64,000 nt of DNA. Source: Shewanella aestuarii (GTDB lineage: Bacteria; Pseudomonadota; Gammaproteobacteria; Enterobacterales; Shewanellaceae). Location: positions 3,468,501 to 3,532,500 of the forward strand of contig NZ_CP050313.1 of assembly GCF_011765625.1 (NCBI RefSeq), given 5' to 3'. A program made the position numbers and the translations under genes. Shown one piece after another: positions 19,277 through 28,766 of the stretch; positions within the stretch are counted from its first letter, which is position 1, and each line of letters opens with the position of its first letter. Under the pieces are notes generated by a model. That model ran no database searches. It saw nothing but the letters and a program-made list of their open reading frames with translations, and was not told the DNA's origin.

Positions 19277-19944
19277 AATAAAAGCGGCCTTCATTGTTAA
19301 CTAAATTAGAAGCGAAGTATTTATGGAACATCGCGAGATAAAAGATACAAAGTGAGAAACCACATAAGGTAATCAGTAAGTTGATGACACAGTTATGATG
19401 CAAGTGCCTCTCTTTGTCTTGGAAGCGATAATATCGTCGGGGTGACATTCAAGTTAATCTCATTTGATGGGTTAAACCATTCAAAACCAACAACCACGAC
19501 AAGAAAACAAATCTAAACCATTGATTTAAATATGTTATATGCAATAGCCAACTTGAACACTGGACGACATACTGATAAAAAAATATTAAAAAGGTTGTTA
19601 TTTAAACAAGCGCACCAACAAAATAAGATAAGATACTAATTTTTATAATAAATATATGTATGATGGATTAGGTAATATTAGGTATTAAAGGGGGGATATA
19701 ACAGAAAATACCGCTAAGAATTCCTTAAAAAAGTGAGATTAAAAATTCAATTTGAACTGTTTAAATCATATTTTTTTACTATGGTATGAGTAATCTGTAT
19801 TTACTTGACTCAATAACCAGAATTTGGATTAAACAGTAATGAGGTAATTAAGGGTTATCTATAGAAGATTACAGCTAGCCAGCTGTGGAAAAAAAATAAG
19901 GACTGCAATTGCAGTCCTTGATGTCATTAATATTAATAATTTAA
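19277..19944. other. 668-bp spacer upstream of the aspT-aspD operon
   Basis: Very AT-rich in its middle (19600-19850). It holds the terminator of the AbgT gene at 19898-19919 and presumably the aspT promoter. I found no clear FNR/CRP palindrome, ORF or RNA gene. Confidence 0.4.
19898..19919 (-). terminator. Rho-independent terminator after the AbgT gene
   Basis: Perfect 22-base palindrome (AAGGACTGCAA / TTGCAGTCCTT). On the minus strand it is followed by ATTTTTTTT. It lies 25 bases past the stop. Confidence 0.88.
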
Positions 19945-21497
19945 CTAGCCATAAGTATAACTCGCACCCAAGCCTAAAGGTAAACCGATAGACCAATAGA
20001 CCAATAACCAAGCACTCCAAATCGTTAATAATGCCAAGCTAAATGGCAACATCATTGAAATCAAGGTACCAATGCCAATGTCTTTTATATATCGCTGACA
20101 GTAAACAACCACCAATGGAAAATACGGCATTAACGGTGTGATAATATTTGAGCTCGAATCACCAACACGATAAGCCGCTTGCGATAAATCAGGACTAATG
20201 TTTAATTGCATCAACATAGGCACTAACACTGGCCCAATTAACGCCCACTTAGCCGAAGATGAACCAACAAACAAATTCACAAAACCCACTAAAATCACCA
20301 TGCCGATAACAGTCACTTCAGCAGGTAAGTTCATCGCTTTAAGGCCGCCTGCGCCCTCTACAGCAATTAATGCACCTAAATTTGAAGCAGAAAAAGCGGC
20401 AACAAATTGAGCACAAAAGAATGCCATCACAATGTAATGTGCCATGCCACTCATCGACTTTGACATGGCCTGAACCACATCGCCAGAGTTTTTAAAGCTG
20501 CCTGTCATAAAGCCATATACTAAACCTGGCAGCACAAAGAAGATGAAAATTAACGGCACAATTGACTGCATAAGCGGGGCACTAAAGCTCGTGAGCGAAC
20601 CGTTAGCGTCTCTTAGTGTCGAGGTCTCAGGAATAGTTAATGAGAAAAAGCCCACAATCGCCGCTAACATGACAGCTGATGCCACTCTAAAAGCTTTTAG
20701 CTCTTTGGTACTGACCGCTTCCATTGCAGGCAAATCAACGTCTTCACGCTTTACTTTATGGCTACGGTTGAGCCTTGGCTCAAGCACTTTATCGGTTAAA
20801 TACCAAATTGTCAGGGTGATAGGAATACAAGATGATGCCGCAAAAAACCAATTATTTAATGGATTAACTTGGATATCAGGATCAACAATTTGCGCCGCTG
20901 ATTGCGTAAAGCTTTGTAACAGAGGGTCAATACCTGATGGTATAAAATTAGCGCAAAATCCCCTGACACGCCCGCAAATGCTGCAGCAATACCCGCTAAT
21001 GGGTGACGTCCTACAGTAAAAAATATCACCCCAGCTAATGGGATCACCACAACATAGCCTGCATCGGTTGCGGTATGAGAAATAATTCCCACAATGACAA
21101 CAGCCGGAGTTAACAGTTTTGCGGGTGTCACTTTTAGCATTTGTTTTAGGGCGGTATTGATAAAGCCAGACTGCTCAGCTACCCCTACACCCAGCATTGC
21201 CACTAACACCACACCTAATGGTGCAAACGCAGTAAAGGTGGATACCATAGAAGTTAAAAAGTGAGTTAAAGCTTGTGCGCTGAGTAAATTGTTCACCACA
21301 ATAGGGCTATTGGTGCGTGGATCGATGGCCTCAAAACTCACGCCTGATAGCAAGGCTGAAATAGCCCACACTGTAAACATCAATATTAAAAACAGCATTG
21401 CGGGATCTGGGAGCTTATTACCGACTCGCTCAATACCATCTAATGCTTTACCTAAAAAACCAGGCGCTTTGTCCATGGTTTTAGTTTCCATTGTCAT
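19945..21497 (-). pseudogene. abgT: AbgT-family transporter (p-aminobenzoyl-glutamate type), split by a -1 frameshift
   Basis: The frame from 21497 ends at 20856 and the rest of the protein continues in another frame to 19945. Adding one G in the run of four G/C at 20960-20963 restores GVSGGF...SGIDPLLQSFTQSAAQIVDPDIQVNP and a 517-residue transporter of normal AbgT length. Family motifs are GVGVAEQSGFINTALK, SHTATDAGYVVVIPLA, the central GLVYGFMTGSFK and the C-terminal SSAKWALIGPVLVPM...YRVGDSSSNIITPLMPYF. AbgT proteins import aminobenzoyl-glutamate or export sulfonamides. I chose the ATG at 21495-21497 because AAGGTTGGA precedes it; an in-frame GTG lies 13 codons earlier. As read, the gene would be non-functional. 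Confidence 0.85.
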
Positions 21498-21898
21498 TTT
21501 GATTCCAACCTTGTCATTCTCTTTATAAGCGCTCACATTAATATCATTACAATTAACATCGTACCATTAACATTTTTGATGATTATCCACCAATTGAGTC
21601 GCCATTTTAATTTTTAGCGGCTTAGTTTATTTAATAAATATTTAAGCAAACTTAAATTTTTCAACAAATAAGCGTAGGATATTAAATAAATTAGTATGTT
21701 AGTTAATAAAGAGATGCTTTGGTTAGTCAAAACTCATTTCTAAAAAATAACCTTATCAGGTAAACCGCTAGATAAAAGATGATTAAATGGGTAAAAAGCA
21801 CTAAAAAATCTATAATGTTACTTTTATAGCATTCCTAATAAACAAACATAAAAAAACCAGCAATTCTGCTGGTTTTTTGATTAGATAAGCAAAGAATC
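21498..21898. other. Spacer between pyrC and the AbgT gene
   Basis: AT-rich region of about 400 bases with the pyrC terminator at 21851-21878. Nothing else is recognisable apart from presumed promoter sequence for the AbgT gene. Confidence 0.4.
21851..21878 (-). terminator. Rho-independent terminator after pyrC
   Basis: 12-bp stem (AAAAAACCAGCA and its complement) with loop ATTC and flanking A/T runs. It lies 21 bases past the pyrC stop and is symmetrical enough to work in both directions. Confidence 0.9.
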
Positions 21899-22936
21899 TT
21901 ATGTTGTTTTCACTTTCCAGTTAACGGTTTCGCCAGCAAAAAATGGCACTATGGGGTTACCGTTTGGCAGAATAATTTCTGTTGGTACTGTCCATTGCTC
22001 TTTCACCAAGGTCACTGTCCCTGTGTTACGAGGCAAGCCATAAAAGTCAGCGCCGTGTAAGCTGGCAAAGCCTTCTAATTTGTCTAATGCACCTAAGTCA
22101 TCAAATACTTGAGCATACAACTCTAATGCGCTCCATGCGCTGTAACATCCAGCACAGCCACAAGCTGACTCTTTGCGGTGTTTTTCGTGCGGAGCTGAAT
22201 CTGTGCCTAAAAAGAACTTACTTGAGCCGGTTGCAACAGCAGCTTGCAATGCTTGTTGGTGAATATTGCGCTTTAGCACTGGTAAACAAAAATTATGTGG
22301 ACGCACGCCACCAACTAATAAGTCATTACGGTTTAGCAATAAATGTTGCGGGGTAATGGTTGCTGCCACATTGCTTGGCGCTGCAGCAACAAACTCTGCA
22401 GCCTCTTTAGTGGTGATGTGTTCAAATACCACTTTAAGAGTTGGCATTGCGGTGACAATCCGTGATAAATAACGCTCAATAAACAGTTTTTCACGATCAA
22501 AAATATCAATATGTGATTCTGTCACTTCGCCATGAACTAACAGCAACATGCCTTGCTCAGCCATTACTTCAAAAATAGGGAATAATCCATCAAGCGCTTT
22601 AACTGCCGCGTCTGAGTTAGTGGTGGCGCCCGCTGGGTATAACTTGGCAGCCACAACACCAGCCGCTTTGGCGTCGATAATATCTTGCGCTGTAGTGTTG
22701 TTGGTTAAAAATAAGGTCATTAACGGTTCAAAATGGCTAGCCGCTGGACGCGCTGCTAAAATGCGCTCACGGTAGTCAATCACCATTTGAGCAGATGTCA
22801 CTGGCGGCACTAGATTTGGCATTACAATCGCACGTTGGAATAATCGTGCGGTGGCTGGAACTGTTTCTTGCAGCATGTCGCCATCGCGAAAATGTAAGTG
22901 CCAATCATCAGGTGTGGTGATAGTAATTTGCGTCAT
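21899..22936 (-). CDS. pyrC: Dihydroorotase PyrC
   Basis: Zinc amidohydrolase that closes carbamoyl-aspartate to dihydroorotate in pyrimidine synthesis. The 345 residues match the E. coli-type class II enzyme. The metal-binding WHLHFRDGD motif is at residues 12-20. The carbamylated lysine is in [13 protein letters not shown] near residue 103. The further ligand histidines are in LLVHGEVTE and [10 protein letters not shown]. The catalytic loop is [14 protein letters not shown], followed by the CGCAGCYSA segment. It has its own terminator and appears monocistronic. Confidence 0.96.
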   Translation of the reverse strand: MTQITITTPDDWHLHFRDGDMLQETVPATARLFQRAIVMPNLVPPVTSAQMVIDYRERILAARPAASHFEPLMTLFLTNNTTAQDIIDAKAAGVVAAKLYPAGATTNSDAAVKALDGLFPIFEVMAEQGMLLLVHGEVTESHIDIFDREKLFIERYLSRIVTAMPTLKVVFEHITTKEAAEFVAAAPSNVAATITPQHLLLNRNDLLVGGVRPHNFCLPVLKRNIHQQALQAAVATGSSKFFLGTDSAPHEKHRKESACGCAGCYSAWSALELYAQVFDDLGALDKLEGFASLHGADFYGLPRNTGTVTLVKEQWTVPTEIILPNGNPIVPFFAGETVNWKVKTT

Positions 22937-23093
22937 GATCTGTCCTATTTTTCACTTTCCGGCTCTGAACCTAAGCTCAGCAACGTCAAGGCTATATGCC
23001 CATTTTTGCCGGCTATTGTGCCTTAAAGGCATATTGATTGACAGGCTGACATATCAAAAACACTGTGCGGGATTTACGATATGCTTTAAACAA

Positions 23094-23129
23094 AAACACC
23101 GAATTAGCGATAAGCATAATTCGGTGTTT
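23094..23129 (-). terminator. Rho-independent terminator after the TIGR04219 gene
   Basis: 13-bp stem (AAACACCGAATTA and its complement) around a 10-base loop. On the minus strand it is followed by TTTGTTT. It sits about 20 bases past the stop. Confidence 0.85.
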
Positions 23130-23147
23130 TATCACAAATATAATAAC

Positions 23148-23921
23148 CTAGAACACTAATTCAATACCTGCAAAGGCACCTTTAAACTGCGTGTCTTGCG
23201 TGGAACCCGAGAAACGAGTCACATCAAAACCAAAGTCACGGTAGCCCACACGAACTTTTGTATCTAACGCTGTACCTTCAAAGTTCCAACCTAAACCAGC
23301 GCTGTAATCATGCACGCTGGTTTCATCAATGCCTAATAATACGTCAGCAAATACATATAACCCTATTCCAGGAATACCCACTTCAGCGTTGGCGTAGGCC
23401 ATGACAACACCGCTATCGATATCGCGCTGAGTGGCGGTGCGGGTTAACTCTTCGCCAGCATAACCATCAATACGTAATGAACCATGCATTTTTTTGTAGG
23501 CAGCACCGAGATCTAGCGCAACTAAATCGTTATCTAAAATCTCGTAGTAAAGCACAAAGTCAGTATTGCTTAAGTCGTTATAGGCCGTTGACTTACCGAA
23601 AAAATCTACTCCGTTAAAATAAAAATCGCTGTCGGTTTGTTTGCCTTTGCCTTCTAACTGATTTTCACGGATTTTAATGTTTGGCACAAATGGAATTGGA
23701 TGTTCAATGGCAATCCAAACACTACCTTGCGACTTTGAGTCATAATTAAAAGATTGAGCAGGGCCGGTTCCGCCACCAAGGTTGCTGTCGGCATTAAAGG
23801 TACCGCTAGTATCAGCTTGCCAATAATCGCCACCCACTTTAAAACCAAGTACAGTTGCAGCTTGTACAGAAGAAACACTTAGCAAACTTAACAAGCTTGC
23901 TGCTACAAGAGTTTTGTTCAT
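23148..23921 (-). CDS. TIGR04219-family outer-membrane beta-barrel protein
   Basis: 257 residues with a signal peptide (residues 1-21, ending VQA before ATVLGFKVGGDYW) and alternating beta-strand segments ending in a C-terminal Phe (GAFAGIELVF). The opening GFKVGGDYWQADTSGTF and the SVWIAIEHPIPFVPNIKIRE segment fit the TIGR04219 family. Function is unknown. It lies two bases after the DUF2333 stop, so the two are almost certainly cotranscribed, and a terminator follows. A shadow frame on the same strand was ignored. Confidence 0.8.
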   Translation of the reverse strand: MNKTLVAASLLSLLSVSSVQAATVLGFKVGGDYWQADTSGTFNADSNLGGGTGPAQSFNYDSKSQGSVWIAIEHPIPFVPNIKIRENQLEGKGKQTDSDFYFNGVDFFGKSTAYNDLSNTDFVLYYEILDNDLVALDLGAAYKKMHGSLRIDGYAGEELTRTATQRDIDSGVVMAYANAEVGIPGIGLYVFADVLLGIDETSVHDYSAGLGWNFEGTALDTKVRVGYRDFGFDVTRFSGSTQDTQFKGAFAGIELVF

Positions 23922-23923
23922 TT

Positions 23924-24895
23924 TTATCCCTGAGAAAGTAAATTAGTTAAATCAATCACGGCTGCATTGGCACGTGAAATATAATTGGCCATGACTAATG
24001 AGTGATTAGCCACTAAGCCGAAGCCGTCACCATTTAATACCATTGGGCTCCAAACGGTTTGTTGAGTTGCTTCAAGTTCGCGAATAATTTGGCGTAAGCT
24101 AACTTCAGCATTTTTCTTTTTTAGTACGTCAGCAAAATCTACTTCAATGGCTTTCATGAAGTTCAATAAGGCCCAAGCACTGCCGCGACTTTCGTATAGT
24201 ACGTCGTCAATCTTCCACCAGCTGGTTTTAATTTCAGCGCTCATTGCGGTTGGCGTTGACTGTCTAGCACCTGTTTCACCGGCTAAATCGGTATTTAAGC
24301 GGTCTTGGCCTACGCTGGCAGATAATTGTTGTGACATATTACCTAAGCGTTTTTGCACTTCTTTTAGCCACTCATTTAAGTTATCCGCGCGAGCATAAAA
24401 CTGAGCATTGCTATTGTTAGGGTCACTAATTTTAGCGCGATACAGTTTTAATAATTTTACGGCGTCGCGATATTCACTTTCGGCGCTAGGCACTAACCAA
24501 CTAGTGTGCTCGATATTCAGCTTTGAGTGAGCAGCTAATAAATCACTGTCAGCTGAAGATTGCGATTGCGAGCGACTAAACTCTTTACGCATAATTAAGG
24601 CTAAATCTCGCGCTTGCTCTAATGCGCCAAATTCAAAGGCCGGCATGTTATCCATGAATAAAGAGGGTGGCATCACATCATTAGATAACCAACCACCTGG
24701 TTTGTCTAACAAAGCTTCCATCGTCGCAATTAATGAATTTGTAGTTGCATAGCCAATCACTTGTTGACCTTGCTCAGATTGTGCTGTTTCAGGCTCAATA
24801 ACATCTGGTTCGATACTCCACCAGACACTTACAAAATAACCAATTAGGCCAACAAATGCGGCAACGGCAACAATTTTATTCCGTGTGATTTGCAT
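23924..24895 (-). CDS. DUF2333 family protein, membrane-anchored
   Basis: 323 residues with one N-terminal transmembrane segment (about 9-27) and a periplasmic helical domain. Blocks typical of DUF2333 are GYATTNSLIATMEALLDKPGGWLSNDVMPP, FEFGALEQARDLALIMRKEFSRSQSQS, LYRAKISDPNNSNAQFYARADNL and SRGSAWALLNFMKAIEVDFADVL (given here as landmarks in order, first at about residue 48). No enzymatic motif is visible and its function is not known to me. It lies 12 bases after the copper chaperone stop and two bases before the barrel gene, giving a likely three-gene transcript. Confidence 0.85.
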   Translation of the reverse strand: MQITRNKIVAVAAFVGLIGYFVSVWWSIEPDVIEPETAQSEQGQQVIGYATTNSLIATMEALLDKPGGWLSNDVMPPSLFMDNMPAFEFGALEQARDLALIMRKEFSRSQSQSSADSDLLAAHSKLNIEHTSWLVPSAESEYRDAVKLLKLYRAKISDPNNSNAQFYARADNLNEWLKEVQKRLGNMSQQLSASVGQDRLNTDLAGETGARQSTPTAMSAEIKTSWWKIDDVLYESRGSAWALLNFMKAIEVDFADVLKKKNAEVSLRQIIRELEATQQTVWSPMVLNGDGFGLVANHSLVMANYISRANAAVIDLTNLLSQG

Positions 24896-24907
24896 TGATA
24901 CAACTCC

Positions 24908-25387
24908 TTAATGTTGGTGATGATGCATACTATGATCTTGCTCAGTTTGACTCATTTGCTTTAATACGGGTAACTCAACGTCAAGTTGCTGTTCATTATC
25001 AAACACTAAGGTTAAGGTAACCTTAGTATCTATCGTTAACGGCTTGAGTAATGATAATAGCATGATATGGTCGCCTGACGGTTTAAGCTGTAAAGCACTA
25101 TGGGAGGCGATATCAAACCCATCAACTTGGCGCATTTTAACAATGCCATTATCTTCAATAATGGTGTGCAGTTGGGCTTCTTTAGCGATATCGGTTTTAA
25201 CAGCCACTAATTTCACTGCATCTTCAGTATGATTTTCTAACGTGAGGTATGCCGCTGTATTAGGCACTGAAGCTGGCATGGCGCGCACATAACCATCAAC
25301 TAAAACAACGTTAGCAGAAGCGGCAAATGATAATGATGCCAGCATTAAAGAATTAAACACATGTTTGAATATTGCTTTCAATGTCAT
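24908..25387 (-). CDS. Periplasmic copper chaperone, PCu(A)C family
   Basis: 159 residues with a signal peptide (about 1-25, ending ASA before NVVLVDGYVRAMP). The copper motif HxnMx21-23HxM is intact: His and Met in AQLHTIIEDNGIVKMRQ, then His and Met in PSGDHIMLL. A Met/His-rich tail (DHSMHHHQH) adds further possible ligands. Characterised members deliver Cu(I) to the CuA site of cytochrome oxidases. It is the first gene of the minus-strand trio with DUF2333 and the TIGR04219 barrel. Confidence 0.88.
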   Translation of the reverse strand: MTLKAIFKHVFNSLMLASLSFAASANVVLVDGYVRAMPASVPNTAAYLTLENHTEDAVKLVAVKTDIAKEAQLHTIIEDNGIVKMRQVDGFDIASHSALQLKPSGDHIMLLSLLKPLTIDTKVTLTLVFDNEQQLDVELPVLKQMSQTEQDHSMHHHQH

Positions 25388-25431
25388 AAACTCCGGTTAG
25401 TCCCTGATCCTGTTTATAAAGGAAACAACGA

Positions 25432-26169
25432 GTGAATCATATTACAATGCGCGATGAGCAAGGCGTACGCATCATTAGCTTTAATCGTCCAGAAAAGCGA
25501 AATGCCTTTAATCTAGATATGTATCAACAGTTAACAGAATACCTTATCGAAGGTGATAGCGACAATGACATTCGCGCCTTTATGCTTCATGGTGAAGGAA
25601 ACTGTTTTACCGCCGGTAATGATATTGCCGATTTTTTACAAAGTGGCAAGCTAGATGAGCATCACCCTACCGTTAAATTTCTGTTTTGCTTACTTGATCT
25701 ACAAAAACCTTTAGTGGCAGCGGTATCTGGGCCCGCAGTTGGTATTGGTACTACATTATTAATGCACTGTGACCTTGTTTATGCCGACAGCAGTGCTAGG
25801 TTTCAAATGCCTTTTGTCAATCTTGCGCTAGTCCCTGAAGCGGCATCAAGCTTATTATTGCCCTTGATTGTTGGCCAACAAAAGGCGGCAGAACTTATTT
25901 TATTGGGTGAGGCTTTTGACGCAGAAACGGCGGAAAAATTAAACTTAATCAATCAAGTCGTGAATGAAGATGTTATTGAACTCGCGCTATCAAAAGCCAA
26001 AAAATTAGCTAGCCAACCACCTGAATCATTACAAGCATCCCGTCAATTACTTCGTTACAATCAGCAACAAGTGAGACAACAGATGCAATTAGAACTGGTA
26101 CAGTTTGATCAACGTTTACATAGTGATGAAGCTAAAAAGCGTTTCCAAGATTTTTTAAATAAAAAGTAG
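25432..26169 (+). CDS. Enoyl-CoA hydratase/isomerase family protein
   Basis: 245-residue crotonase-fold protein. The N-terminal NRPEKRNAFNLDMYQQL and the oxyanion-hole regions HGEGNCFTAGNDIADF and VSGPAVGIGTTLLMHCDLVYA are intact. In the region where hydratases carry their second catalytic Glu it reads NLALVPEAASSLLLP, which keeps one Glu, as in many enoyl-CoA isomerases. The exact reaction (hydratase or isomerase) cannot be settled. The start is GTG, with AAGGA seven bases upstream. It is divergent from the copper chaperone and convergent with the PspC-domain gene. Confidence 0.85.
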   Translation: MNHITMRDEQGVRIISFNRPEKRNAFNLDMYQQLTEYLIEGDSDNDIRAFMLHGEGNCFTAGNDIADFLQSGKLDEHHPTVKFLFCLLDLQKPLVAAVSGPAVGIGTTLLMHCDLVYADSSARFQMPFVNLALVPEAASSLLLPLIVGQQKAAELILLGEAFDAETAEKLNLINQVVNEDVIELALSKAKKLASQPPESLQASRQLLRYNQQQVRQQMQLELVQFDQRLHSDEAKKRFQDFLNKK

Positions 26170-26182
26170 TTATCGCTTGGCA

Positions 26183-26243
26183 CTCTATTTCAGTGTTCTT
26201 CAGCGCACATACTTATTTGGACAAATAAGTACCTGAAATAGAG
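26183..26243. repeat. Nested inverted repeat between convergent genes
   Basis: Outer arms CTCTATTTCAG (26183-26193) and CTGAAATAGAG (26233-26243) are perfectly complementary. Inner arms ACTTATTT (26211-26218) and AAATAAGT (26223-26230) form a second hairpin. It sits between the stops of the enoyl-CoA hydratase-like gene and the PspC gene. A bidirectional transcription stop is the natural reading, but neither strand has a strong T-tract. Confidence 0.6.
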
Positions 26244-26248
26244 AGCGA

Positions 26249-26449
26249 TTAATATTGTGAATGCTTTTGCGACACCATCATCGCCATCACAATATAGGCT
26301 AATAAAGTGACCACTGGGTTAGCGATAAGAATGAACACGCTAATCACCCGAGTCCACATCACTGACCACCCAAATTGCTTGGCCAAGTAACGACATACAC
26401 CACACATTATTTTTGACTTATAAGTCAGTTTTTCAATCAACTTTTCCAC
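26249..26449 (-). CDS. Small PspC-domain membrane protein
   Basis: 66 residues with the PspC-domain pattern CGVCRYLAKQFGWSVMWTRV followed by one transmembrane helix (FILIANPVVTLLAYIVMAMM). It lacks any extended tail. GTG at 26447-26449 is my choice because GGGGG lies six bases upstream; an in-frame TTG four codons before is an alternative. It is third in a co-directional set with the 41-residue membrane ORF and the exported protein just upstream, with a 53-base gap to the ORF. PspC domains in the phage-shock response sense membrane stress; this stand-alone copy has no PspA nearby. Confidence 0.72.
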   Translation of the reverse strand: MEKLIEKLTYKSKIMCGVCRYLAKQFGWSVMWTRVISVFILIANPVVTLLAYIVMAMMVSQKHSQY

Positions 26450-26502
26450 TTTAACCCCCAACGTTTCAATTATGCTTGTGAGTATTTATTGCAAACTATA
26501 AC

Positions 26503-26628
26503 TCAGGTTTGGCTTTGCAACTTACTGATCAAATTAGCTAAAATAGCGCAACCCATAAAACTCAGTAACGGCAAGATTAGTATTGTCAGCAACGGTTTTA
26601 CCAAACCTAAGTATCCAATAAGCATCAT
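26503..26628 (-). CDS. Possible 41-residue membrane peptide, translationally coupled
   Basis: The start ATG overlaps the stop of the preceding gene (TAATG), the classic coupling arrangement, and a second ATG follows immediately. The peptide is almost entirely hydrophobic (KPLLTILILPLLSFMGCAI and neighbours) with a polar tail (SKLQSQT), so one membrane helix is expected. I know of no family for it. Support is positional and compositional only. Confidence 0.45.
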   Translation of the reverse strand: MMLIGYLGLVKPLLTILILPLLSFMGCAILANLISKLQSQT

Positions 26629-26939
26629 TACTTTTGACCCGCAGCAGTAACTAATGAGCGCTGAGTTGCTTGCTGAGTAATCGTTTCAGTTTGCGCCTCT
26701 GAACTCATATCAAAAACCTGCTCAGCAATTTGCGTTTGTAGCGATAATATGAATTCTTGCTTGGCATTAGTTAATAATTCTTGGCTCGCTTTAGCTATGT
26801 TTTGCTCTACAACAGTCACGGTATCTTGAAATATTGATGAGTTAACTTCAGCAGCAAAACTGTTGGTTGACATTAATATAGCAACGGCACTAACACCGAC
26901 GATATGAACTAAACGATTTTTTAAATTTAATGTAGACAT
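26628..26939 (-). CDS. Small exported protein of unknown function, 103 aa
   Basis: Signal peptide about residues 1-29 (positive start, then GVSAVAILMSTNSFA before AEVNSS). The mature part (about 74 residues) is helical and rich in Gln, Thr and Glu, with spaced hydrophobics that could form a coiled coil (VVEQNIAKASQELLTNAKQE). No family is recognised. An AAGGAAG ribosome site lies a few bases upstream. It heads the three-gene set with the 41-residue ORF and the PspC protein. Confidence 0.72.
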   Translation of the reverse strand: MSTLNLKNRLVHIVGVSAVAILMSTNSFAAEVNSSIFQDTVTVVEQNIAKASQELLTNAKQEFILSLQTQIAEQVFDMSSEAQTETITQQATQRSLVTAAGQK

Positions 26940-27167
26940 GATGGCTTCCTTTTCTAAAGTATTGTGGTTAGCAAACTAACTAACCGGTTACATACTAGGT
27001 ATTACAAAGGACGTGCCAACTTTAACAAAACAAAGTAAACCATTGTTTTAAATGAATATAAAATAAAAATAACAAGATGAACACAAACAACAAAAGAGCA
27101 AAAAACAAACAAGTGGTCAATTTCACCAGTGAGTTAGTTATTTTCACCATTGCTAAAATTAGCCATA

Positions 27168-27194
27168 AAAAAAGCGCTCAATGAGCGCTTTTTT
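27168..27194 (-). terminator. Rho-independent terminator after dusA
   Basis: 12-bp stem (AAAAAAGCGCTC and its complement) with loop AAT. Symmetrical A/T flanks suit termination in both directions. Confidence 0.88.
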
Positions 27195-27208
27195 ACCATC
27201 ACATTCTA

Positions 27209-28195
27209 TCAATCTTTCGGTGCATTTTCATACATCGACGCAACAGCGTCACGGACAACTTCAATACCAGCACCAGTTTTATGGGCATTTTCACTTAAAT
27301 GGCGACGCCAGCTACGAGAACCAGGTAGACCTTGAAACAAACCAATCATGTGACGGGTAATATGATTTAAACGCCCACCCTGTTGAATATGACGCTCGAT
27401 ATAAGGCACCATTTTTTCAATGACCTCATCGCGACTCAAAATAGGCCCAGAGCTGCCAAACAGCTGTTGGTCAACTTCTGCCAGCATATAAGGGTTTTGA
27501 TAAGCTTCACGGCCAACCATCACGCCATCAAGCTGCGCTAAATGCACTTTTGCTTGCTCAAGGCTGGTAATACCGCCATTAATGGCAATGTTCAAATGCG
27601 GATAATCACGCTTTAGCTGGTAAACACGATCATAATCTAATGGCGGAATTTCACGATTCTCTTTGGGGCTCAAGCCTTGCAACCAAGCTTTACGGGCATG
27701 AATAGTAAATTCGCTGCAGCCTTTAGCTGAAACGGTGTCGATAAACTTGGTTAAAAATTCATAACTATCTTGCTCATCAATTCCAATACGGGTTTTGACG
27801 GTTACCGGAATATCAACCACTTGCTTCATGGCATCAACGCACTCAGCAACTAAATCTGGCTCAGCCATTAAGCAGGCACCAAAGCGACCATTTTGCACTC
27901 TATCAGAAGGACACCCCACGTTGATGTTCACTTCATCATAACCACGCTCAGCAGCAAGCTTAGCGCAATGGGCTAAGTCTTTAGGGTTTGAACCGCCCAA
28001 TTGCAAGGCTAATGGATGCTCTTCATCGTTATAAGCAAGGTAATCGCCTTTGCCATAAATAATGGCGCCAGTGGTGACCATCTCAGTGTAAAGTAGCGTA
28101 TTCTCTGACATCACACGAGCAAAATAACGGTAATGACGATCAGTCCAATCAAGCATTGGAGCTATGCTGAAACGGCTAGTTGGGAATGCTTTCAT
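27209..28195 (-). CDS. dusA: tRNA-dihydrouridine synthase A
   Basis: FMN-dependent reductase that makes dihydrouridine in the tRNA D-loop (U20/U20a). Landmarks are [17 protein letters not shown] at the N-terminus, [29 protein letters not shown] (the Cys before LM is the catalytic one), [31 protein letters not shown] and [12 protein letters not shown]. The about 328 residues match DusA rather than DusB or DusC. The start is placed at the ATG at 28193-28195; an upstream in-frame TTG would add eight residues without a ribosome site. It appears monocistronic. Confidence 0.93.
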   Translation of the reverse strand: MKAFPTSRFSIAPMLDWTDRHYRYFARVMSENTLLYTEMVTTGAIIYGKGDYLAYNDEEHPLALQLGGSNPKDLAHCAKLAAERGYDEVNINVGCPSDRVQNGRFGACLMAEPDLVAECVDAMKQVVDIPVTVKTRIGIDEQDSYEFLTKFIDTVSAKGCSEFTIHARKAWLQGLSPKENREIPPLDYDRVYQLKRDYPHLNIAINGGITSLEQAKVHLAQLDGVMVGREAYQNPYMLAEVDQQLFGSSGPILSRDEVIEKMVPYIERHIQQGGRLNHITRHMIGLFQGLPGSRSWRRHLSENAHKTGAGIEVVRDAVASMYENAPKD

Positions 28196-28766
28196 AAAAA
28201 ACCAATATAGAGTTAACAATCAACTAAAGGCCACTAAGCATAACTTGAAGCTAGGCGGCAATTTTAAGATTGGCGATTATATCAGAAAAATACCTTTGAA
28301 ATACGACCGGTGAAACAGTTGAAAGTCAAAGTCTGTAAAGAAGACTAATAAACCATGGCGATACCCTGTTTTAGAAAATAATACTAAAGAGATTGAAGAA
28401 ACGTAGTGTTAAATGACCATCCACACTTAGCAGCCCTGTATCTGCATCGTGACCTCCTCTACAGAGCTGGTATGTAAGTATTCAACATAACATTGCTCTC
28501 TCACTAAGTTACCTGTTCCATGTCAAATGCAGGAAAACCCATTGTCTTCGTATGAATGAAGTAAAGAGTCTGCAAATGGTCAATCAATCGCTCAATTTTT
28601 TAATACATTTTTTCGACAACAGTCATCAAATCCGATCGTGTAAAGCAAACTTGCTTCTGTACAGTGAGCTATTCCCGTCATATAGTAAAAGGAAGGTATC
28701 AACCTATAGCCTCGATAATTTATTTCTTTCAATTGCTGTATTTACCTAGAAAGGATCATGCTTGGT
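28196..28766. other. 571-bp spacer between divergent dusA and cheX
   Basis: No convincing gene. One 65-codon frame at 28552-28749 has no recognisable content and no ribosome site. The region must hold the promoters of dusA and cheX; I could not identify a confident sigma-28 or other promoter for cheX. Confidence 0.4.

Noticed and set aside
28552-28749. 65-codon plus-strand frame upstream of cheX
   Set aside because: No ribosome site, no recognisable content, and it ends nine bases before a likely leader for cheX.
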